DNA from: Microvirga mediterraneensis
GTDB lineage: Bacteria; Pseudomonadota; Alphaproteobacteria; Rhizobiales; Beijerinckiaceae
Direction: 5' to 3'
DNA length: 64,000 nucleotides
Assembly: GCF_013520865.1 (NCBI RefSeq)
Contig: NZ_JACDXJ010000001.1
Coordinates: 992,001-1,056,000 of the forward strand
Shown: positions 57,895-64,000 of the stretch, one piece after another
Layout of the letters: every line of letters begins with the position of its first letter
Position numbering within the stretch: position 1 is the stretch's first letter
Notes under the pieces: model-generated
Database searches by the model: none
What the model was told of the DNA's origin: nothing
What the model saw: only the letters and a program-made list of their open reading frames with translations
Program-made: the position numbers and the translations under genes

Positions 57895-58743
57895 TTAACG
57901 ATCTCTCACGGAAGCGGCGGCCGTGACGGTCGGCTTGGCCTCGGCGACGGACTGCTCCACCATGGCCTGAAGGGCGCCAGCCATGCAACCGGCCAGGTGA
58001 TCGTAGCCCTTGTCGCCCATGTGGAAGCCGTCCGCGGAGAGCATGGAGCGCAGCTCCTCGGGGGAGCGGCTGTTCCATTCCTTCATGAGGGCATAGCGCG
58101 AGAACACGCCGACCTTGCGCTCGAGGCCGGTCACGCTGACGGCGTTCACGAACCGCTCGTAACGGGCGAGGTCCTTGATCGAGGGAAAGTATTGCTGGTC
58201 GAGGAGAACCATCTCGGTCCCGGCCTGCCGGACGGCCGAGATGCCCCGGTCGAGCAGGGCCCGGAACGATTCCTCGTCGACGCCCTTGATGGCATCGTTC
58301 GTGCCGACCTGCCAGATCACGAGGTCGTACCTGTCGGCCTTGAGGGCGGCCTCCAGGCGCTCGATGGTCTGGATGACGGTTTCGCCGCCCTTGCCGGAAT
58401 TCACCACCGTGACCGGCTCCTTCCAGAGCGCCGCGAGGTCGTCCTCGAGCTGGGCCGGATAGGTATAGTCGGGCGAGGAAGCGCCGATGCCCTCGGTCGA
58501 GGAGGAGCCGATGGCCAGGATGCGGATGGGCTGGTGCCGGGACAGCTTGCCGGCCAGGGCCGGGATGGCGCTCTGCCCCTTCAGCCGGGCGGCGACGCCG
58601 GAGCACATGGGGGCGTTCTCGGCTCCGGCCGGAGCGCCTGCCCCCAGGAATGCGAGACTTAGGAGAACCGCCCCTGAGAGGCGGGCAATCCGAGATCCTT
58701 TGCCATTCCCTTCGGAGGAGCGGCCACGTTGAGCTTGTTCCAT
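57895..58743 (-). CDS. SGNH/GDSL-type hydrolase, periplasmic
   Basis: 282 residues. Signal peptide with hydrophobic core LSGAVLLSLAFLGAG and cleavage near PAGA-EN (about 41). SGNH blocks: ILAIGSSSTEG (Ser nucleophile), NSGKGGET (Gly), VGTNDAI (Asn) and DGFHMGDKG (Asp/His). Likely an esterase acting on acyl or acetyl groups of envelope glycans. Its first 85 bases lie inside the end of opgC on the same strand, suggesting translational coupling with glucan modification. Confidence 0.87.
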   Translation of the reverse strand: MEQAQRGRSSEGNGKGSRIARLSGAVLLSLAFLGAGAPAGAENAPMCSGVAARLKGQSAIPALAGKLSRHQPIRILAIGSSSTEGIGASSPDYTYPAQLEDDLAALWKEPVTVVNSGKGGETVIQTIERLEAALKADRYDLVIWQVGTNDAIKGVDEESFRALLDRGISAVRQAGTEMVLLDQQYFPSIKDLARYERFVNAVSVTGLERKVGVFSRYALMKEWNSRSPEELRSMLSADGFHMGDKGYDHLAGCMAGALQAMVEQSVAEAKPTVTAAASVRDR

Positions 58744-59816
58744 TCGAGATATCGCGCCAGCGCAAGAAGACCAATGATGCCGATGATGGTGAATACCATC
58801 CCGATCATGTGCGGACTAGCGGAGGATTTCACGGCGGCCAGCGTCATGGTGACCTGTCCCAGGGCGCTCAGGAGCGACCCGGCGGCGAAGATCATGAGCG
58901 CATTGCGGCCCAGTCGCTTCAGGTCGGGGCCGACGAAGGTGCGCTTGAGGACATCGCCCACGGGGAACTGGGTGAGGACATAGGCGAGGGCGAGAAAATG
59001 CACGATCCGGCCGAGCCCCAGGTCGTGCTTCGTCAGGTCGAAGAGCGCCTGGGCCGTCTCGGGCAGATGCGGGAAAAGCCCGAAGCCCGCCGTCGTGAAC
59101 AGCAGCGACAGGGCCACGACGAAGAAGGACGCGAGCATCAGGGGGCGGCTGTAGAAGCTCTGCCGCCGGAACATAAGGATCCCTGTCACGATCCCCATGG
59201 TGAACAGGACCTGCCAGGCGAAGGGATTGAAGAACCAGGTTCCCGGCTCCGGCCAGCTCCGCAGGGTGAGAAGCTCCAGGCGGGCGAGGCCGTAAATGCC
59301 GGCTGATACCGCGAGGGCCAGGCCGAGATGGATTCGCGCCAGGACCAGCGCCACCGGAGCCCATAGCATGAGCATGATGTAGAGCGGCAGGATGTTGAAA
59401 TAGCCGAGCTGGTGGCCGAGCAGGAGGATCCCGGTCACGCCCTTCGCCGTGTCGCCGAAGACCATGCTGCGGCCATGCTCTTCGATGAGGCCGATCTCCT
59501 CGCTCAGCTCATAGCCGATGGAGAAGAGCGCGATGGCGCCGGCCGTGAGGAGGAGATGCATGCGATAGAGTTCGAAGGCCCGCCTCAGGCATCGCTTCAC
59601 GACGCCGACGATGTCGCCCTGCGGGATTTTCGGATAATAGACGAGTGCGACGGACAGGCCGGAGATGAAGATGAACGCCTCGGTCGAGTCGGAAAATCCG
59701 AAATTTCGCGGCGTGACATGCTCGATGAGATTGCCGGGAATGTGATTGACGAAGATGATCACGAGGACAAGCCCGCGCCAGAAATCGATCGTCGTGTTGC
59801 GTCCCAAGACCTTCAT
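58659..59816 (-). CDS. opgC: OpgC family membrane protein (periplasmic glucan modification)
   Basis: 385-residue inner-membrane acyltransferase-like protein with about ten segments. Begins with RNTTIDFWRGLVLVIIFVNH and FGFSDSTEAFIFISGLSVAL, hallmarks of the OpgC group that adds succinyl groups to osmoregulated periplasmic glucans. Overlaps the SGNH hydrolase gene, an attractive functional pair. Confidence 0.9.
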   Translation of the reverse strand: MKVLGRNTTIDFWRGLVLVIIFVNHIPGNLIEHVTPRNFGFSDSTEAFIFISGLSVALVYYPKIPQGDIVGVVKRCLRRAFELYRMHLLLTAGAIALFSIGYELSEEIGLIEEHGRSMVFGDTAKGVTGILLLGHQLGYFNILPLYIMLMLWAPVALVLARIHLGLALAVSAGIYGLARLELLTLRSWPEPGTWFFNPFAWQVLFTMGIVTGILMFRRQSFYSRPLMLASFFVVALSLLFTTAGFGLFPHLPETAQALFDLTKHDLGLGRIVHFLALAYVLTQFPVGDVLKRTFVGPDLKRLGRNALMIFAAGSLLSALGQVTMTLAAVKSSASPHMIGMVFTIIGIIGLLALARYLEWNKLNVAAPPKGMAKDLGLPASQGRFS

Positions 59817-60032
59817 CGACCCACTCTTGAACTTGTCCCCGATGGCAACGCCAACAAGGCAAAGGGGTTGCCCAGGAGCAAACGCGCCTGTGCAGGAACC
59901 CCGCGAATCTTCTTGAATGGATGAGTTCTAGCACAAAAGCTTGACGGGTCGAGATGCGGCGTCATCACACCTGTATGATCGGGCCCGGATCCCGGGATCA
60001 GGTCCAGTGATGTGATCACGTGAGGATCTAGG

Positions 60033-60059
60033 GATGTCTCCACGAAAGTGGAAACATCT
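60033..60059. repeat. Hairpin in the opgC / fghA intergenic region
   Basis: GATGTCTCCAC pairs with GTGGAAACATC (one mismatch). The 325-base gap 59817-60141 also holds GATCCCGGGATC (59989-60000) and a GGTGAACCGG/CACTTCACC pair near 60098-60112; no reading frame is convincing. Confidence 0.5.
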
Positions 60060-60141
60060 ATCTTCTTTGCCGAGCCGCATTGTCTGACGGTGAACCGGAT
60101 CCACTTCACCGAAAATGCTTTAACAATCGCCGTTCAAGCTC

Positions 60142-60990
60142 TCAGCTCGCGCCGAGCCGCTGCGCATGCCAGCGCAGATGGTCCTCGATGAAGGTTGCGA
60201 TGAAGAAATAGGAATGGTCGTAGCCGTCCTGCATCCGCAGCGTGAGAGGCTGGCCCGCCTTGGCGCAGGCGGCTTCCAGGAGCTGCGGTTTCAGCTGACT
60301 GTCCAGGAACCCGTCGGCCGTGCCCTGATCGACCAGGAGATCCGGGAGCCGGGCGCCGCCTTCGATCAGCGCGCAGGCATCGTAGTCGCGCCAGGCCGCG
60401 CGGTCGGGCCCGATATAGCGCGACAGCGCCTTCTCGCCCCAGGGGCAATTCAGGGGCGAGGCAATCGGCGCGAAGGCCGAGACGGCCCTGAAGCGCTCAG
60501 GGTCGCGCAAGCCGATGGTGAGCGCGCCATGGCCGCCCATCGAATGGCCCATGATGCCCTGCCGGCTCATGTCGGCGGGCAGGTGCTCGGCGACGAGGTC
60601 CGGCAGCTCGCGCTCCAGATAAGAGCGCATGCGGTAGTTGCGCGCCCAAGGCTCCTGCGTGGCATCCACGTAGAAGCCGGCGCCCAGGCCGAAATCGTAA
60701 GCGCCTTCGGGATCGTCCGGTACGGCCTCGCCGCGGGGGCTGGTATCCGGGGCGATCAGGATCAGGCCGAGCTCAGAGGCCACCCGCTGCGCGCCCGCCT
60801 TCACGGTGAAGTTCTCTTCCGTGCAGGTGAGCCCGGCGAGGAACCACACCACCGGCACCTTGGCGGCGGCGGCCTGCGGCGGCACGAAGACCGCCACGCG
60901 CATGGGCGTGCCGGTTTCCTCGGAAAGATGCCGATAGACGAACTGCGTGCCGCCGAAGCTGCGCGCTTGCGAGACGGTCTCGAAACTCAA
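60142..60990 (-). CDS. fghA: S-formylglutathione hydrolase
   Basis: 282-residue esterase-D-type alpha/beta hydrolase that releases formate from S-formylglutathione. WFLAGLTCTEENF oxyanion region, nucleophile GHSMGGHGA (about 150), charge relay in QGTADGFL and catalytic His in DGYDHSYFF. The start appears to be TTG at 60990, just behind CGGGAGA and 14 bases after the preceding gene's stop; no ATG is available near it. Works directly after the dehydrogenase encoded upstream. Confidence 0.94.
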   Translation of the reverse strand: MSFETVSQARSFGGTQFVYRHLSEETGTPMRVAVFVPPQAAAAKVPVVWFLAGLTCTEENFTVKAGAQRVASELGLILIAPDTSPRGEAVPDDPEGAYDFGLGAGFYVDATQEPWARNYRMRSYLERELPDLVAEHLPADMSRQGIMGHSMGGHGALTIGLRDPERFRAVSAFAPIASPLNCPWGEKALSRYIGPDRAAWRDYDACALIEGGARLPDLLVDQGTADGFLDSQLKPQLLEAACAKAGQPLTLRMQDGYDHSYFFIATFIEDHLRWHAQRLGAS

Positions 60991-61004
60991 CCCGTATCTC
61001 CCGA

Positions 61005-62117
<1,113 letters not shown>

Positions 62118-62234
62118 GCTCGTGTCCTTAGCTCGTGATTCGATGCCGGGACTATGTGAAGCCGGGCTCCGCAAGGTCAATAGACGCGAGCCTTTCCAGC
62201 CGCCTCCGCAGCACCTATGTGTGGATGCGACACG

Positions 62235-62900
62235 ATGAAGGAATCGCCTGTGCCAGACGTCAGCGCCACCATCATTCCCGTGACGCCCTTCCAGCAGAAC
62301 TGCACGTTGCTGTGGTGCGAGAAGACGAAGAAAGCGGCCGTGGTCGATCCCGGCGGCGATCTTGACCGCATCCGCGAGGCCATCGCGCAGGCCGGCGTCA
62401 CCGTGGAGAAAATCATCCTCACCCACGGCCATATCGATCATGCCGGTGGCGCGGCCGAGCTGCGCGAGGACCTCGGCGTTCCAGTCGAAGGCCCCCACGA
62501 GGCGGATCGGTTCCTGCTGGAGCGCCTCGCCGAGCAGGGGCAGGTCTATGGTTTTCCCGCCCGCGCCGTCACGCCGGATCGCTGGCTGAACGAAGGCGAT
62601 ACGGTCACGGTCGGGGACCTCACCCTCGAAGTGCTGCATTGCCCTGGCCACTCCCCGGGCAGCGTCGTTCTGGTGTCGCCGTCGCAGCGCTTCGCCCTCG
62701 TGGGCGACGTGCTGTTCCAGGGCTCCGTCGGCCGCGTGGATCTTCCCGGCGGCGACGGCAAGGCGCTGATCGCCTCGATCAAGGACAAGCTTCTGCCGCT
62801 CGGCGACGACATCGCCTTCATCTGCGGCCATGGCCCCATGAGCACCATCGGCCAGGAGCGGCAGACCAACCCGTTCCTGCAGGGCGAGGGGTTGCTTTGA
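62235..62900 (+). CDS. MBL-fold hydrolase, glyoxalase II-like
   Basis: 222 residues with the metallo-beta-lactamase metal motif [10 protein letters not shown] (about 70), GHSPGSV, a conserved Asp in [13 protein letters not shown] and the last His in [11 protein letters not shown]. Group of small hydroxyacylglutathione hydrolase-like enzymes (GloB/YcbL). Divergent from frmA across 117 bases, both thiol-ester related, so possibly part of the same glutathione chemistry. ATG 62235; GTG 62250 is an alternative. Confidence 0.9.
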   Translation: MKESPVPDVSATIIPVTPFQQNCTLLWCEKTKKAAVVDPGGDLDRIREAIAQAGVTVEKIILTHGHIDHAGGAAELREDLGVPVEGPHEADRFLLERLAEQGQVYGFPARAVTPDRWLNEGDTVTVGDLTLEVLHCPGHSPGSVVLVSPSQRFALVGDVLFQGSVGRVDLPGGDGKALIASIKDKLLPLGDDIAFICGHGPMSTIGQERQTNPFLQGEGLL

Positions 62901-62909
62901 AGCCCTCCA

Positions 62910-63044
62910 GTCATTCCGGGGCCGCGTAGCGGAACCCGGAACCCATAACCACAACGTCTCAAGAAAAATCGATCACCATCACGCCTCTCCCTAAACCGTC
63001 AGTGGTTATGGGTTCCGGGCTCGCCTGCGGCGCCCCGGAATGAC
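62910..63044. repeat. Large GTCATTCCGG palindromic repeat
   Basis: A 135-base element whose 43-base arms are near-complementary: GTCATTCCGGGG and GGAACCCATAACCAC at the left, GTGGTTATGGGTTCC and CCCCGGAATGAC at the right, around a 49-base AT-rich centre. Same family as 46874-47003. Confidence 0.8.
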
Positions 63045-63067
63045 AGTGGTGCGACAAACAAAAAAAT

Positions 63068-63091
63068 CGGCCCGGGATCGCTCCCGGGCCG
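63068..63091 (-). terminator. Intrinsic terminator of the catalase gene
   Basis: A 10-base perfect stem (CGGCCCGGGA/TCCCGGGCCG, 4-base loop) followed on the minus strand by a run of T. Confidence 0.9.
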
Positions 63092-63122
63092 CTCCGTTTT
63101 GCCCCTACGGATATTTATTCGC

Positions 63123-64000
63123 TTATTCCGCAGCCTGGATCATCACGGCGCCCTTGAGGCCCATGCGGTCCGCCACGCCGAGGCCGTAGGCCTTGTCGGC
63201 GAGGTAGAAGTGGACGATCTGCCGTTTCACGATGGCCTCGGGCACGCCCTGCATCGCTTCCGCGATGTTGTCCATGAGCTGGCTCTGCTCGTCGGGCGTC
63301 ATGAGACGGAACAGGTCGCCCGGCTGTTTGTAGTCGTCGTTGCCGGCGCGGTGGTCGTAGCGGTCGGCATCACCCGAGATCCTGAGCGGCGGTTCGGCCG
63401 CGCGCTGCGTCTGCACCGGGCCGCCGAAGGAGTTCGGCTCGTAATAAGCATCGCCGCGGTTCGGGATGTCGAACAGCATCGGGCCGTCTGCATGATAATG
63501 GTTCACGGCGCTGCGCGGACGGTTCACCGGCAGCACCTCGTAATGGGTGCCGACGCGATAGCGGTGCGCATCCGCATAGGCGAAGATCCGGCCCTGAAGC
63601 ATCTTGTCCGGCGAGAAGCCGATGCCGGGCACGATGTTCGACGGTGAGAACGAGGATTGCTCGACCTCGGCGAAGTAGTGCTGGGCGTTGCGGTTGAGCT
63701 CGAGAATGCCGACCTCGATCAGCGGATACTCCGCATGCGGCCACACCTTGGTGACATCGAACGGATTGTAGGAGGTCTTCTCCGCATCCGTCTCGGGCAT
63801 GATCTGGACGCAGAACTTCCAGCGCGGGAAATCGCCGCCTTCGATGGCCTCGTAAAGGTCGCGCTGGGCGCTCTCGCGATCCTTGGCCACGACAGCCTCG
63901 GCCTCGCGGTTCGTCCAGGTCTTGATGCCCTGCATGGACTTGAAGTGGAACTTCACCCAGAAGCGCTCACCGGCCTCGTTGATGAACGAGTAGGTGTGCG
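63123..64000 (-). CDS. katA: Catalase, heme-dependent, C-terminal part (cut by window)
   Basis: About 292 codons of a monofunctional catalase; the N-terminus with the distal His is outside the window. Visible: [17 protein letters not shown] region at the edge, [20 protein letters not shown], and the proximal heme-ligand motif [14 protein letters not shown] (Tyr). The short C-terminus, without a flavodoxin-like domain, indicates a small-subunit (clade 3-like) enzyme. Decomposes hydrogen peroxide. Confidence 0.95.
   Translation of the reverse strand, partial: HTYSFINEAGERFWVKFHFKSMQGIKTWTNREAEAVVAKDRESAQRDLYEAIEGGDFPRWKFCVQIMPETDAEKTSYNPFDVTKVWPHAEYPLIEVGILELNRNAQHYFAEVEQSSFSPSNIVPGIGFSPDKMLQGRIFAYADAHRYRVGTHYEVLPVNRPRSAVNHYHADGPMLFDIPNRGDAYYEPNSFGGPVQTQRAAEPPLRISGDADRYDHRAGNDDYKQPGDLFRLMTPDEQSQLMDNIAEAMQGVPEAIVKRQIVHFYLADKAYGLGVADRMGLKGAVMIQAAE

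Noticed and set aside
59813..60109. 98-codon minus-strand frame upstream of fghA
   Set aside because: It runs through hairpin repeats, has no ribosome site and no protein-like character.

Overview
The window is GC-rich, almost fully coding chromosome of an alphaproteobacterium of the order Rhizobiales (Hyphomicrobiales). I would guess the Beijerinckiaceae/Methylobacteriaceae side (Microvirga-like), but that is inferred from gene order and repeat style. The best evidence is the block divL - ahcY - ptsH - EIIA(Man) - hprK - chvG - chvI // pckA at 0-10 kb, a gene order typical of Rhizobiales. There are no tRNA or rRNA genes, no CRISPR array, no insertion sequence and no phage genes. divL (left edge) and a catalase gene (right edge) are cut by the window.

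Layout. 0-10 kb: cell-cycle and central-carbon regulation (DivL-like pseudokinase with Tyr at the H-box His position, SAH hydrolase, short nitrogen/carbon PTS parts, ChvG/ChvI, PEP carboxykinase). 10-18.5 kb: a DMT exporter, then a sugar-acid locus under a FadR-type GntR regulator (aldose 1-epimerase, IlvD/Edd dehydratase, DapA-family aldolase, Bug-type binding protein, GlcD-type FAD oxidase). 18.8-27 kb: a TetR regulator and a tight seven-gene operon of a NMT1/THI5-type ABC importer, an enolase-superfamily enzyme, a Gfo/Idh/MocA dehydrogenase, a DUF993 protein and a xylose-isomerase-like TIM barrel; I cannot match this to a known pathway. 27-38.6 kb: a second sugar/sugar-acid region (Ldh-family dehydrogenase, three more Gfo/Idh/MocA enzymes, a complete CUT1 ABC importer with a detached ATPase gene, an SMP-30 lactonase and a uronate dehydrogenase). 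38.6-43.4 kb: assorted genes (FAD oxidoreductase, ion antiporter, class II amidotransferase, a small coiled-coil protein, a GST). 43.5-47 kb: a secreted RTX protein and a gene-poor, repeat-rich kilobase with a strong promoter in front of a candidate structured RNA. 47-56.3 kb: GNAT, DNA polymerase I, then ROK regulator, xylose-type ABC importer and a D-xylose-dehydrogenase-like SDR. 56.4-60 kb: AmpG-like permease, SGNH hydrolase, OpgC. 60-63 kb: glutathione-dependent formaldehyde oxidation plus a metallo-beta-lactamase-fold hydrolase. 63.1 kb to the end: catalase.

How they fit together. The xylose importer and sugar dehydrogenase at 52-56 kb, with the aldose epimerase, sugar-acid dehydratase, keto-acid aldolase and glycolate/hydroxyacid oxidase at 11-18.5 kb, would make a nonphosphorylative (Dahms-like) pentose route. 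This is inference from families. The uronate dehydrogenase and SMP-30 lactonase at 34-36 kb suggest a uronate/aldarate branch. Two perfect CtrA-type boxes (TTAA-N7-TTAA) lie upstream of divL and of a 93-residue coiled-coil protein. A perfect 9-bp inverted repeat upstream of ahcY resembles a SahR-type operator. Intergenic gaps carry at least three families of dispersed palindromic repeats.
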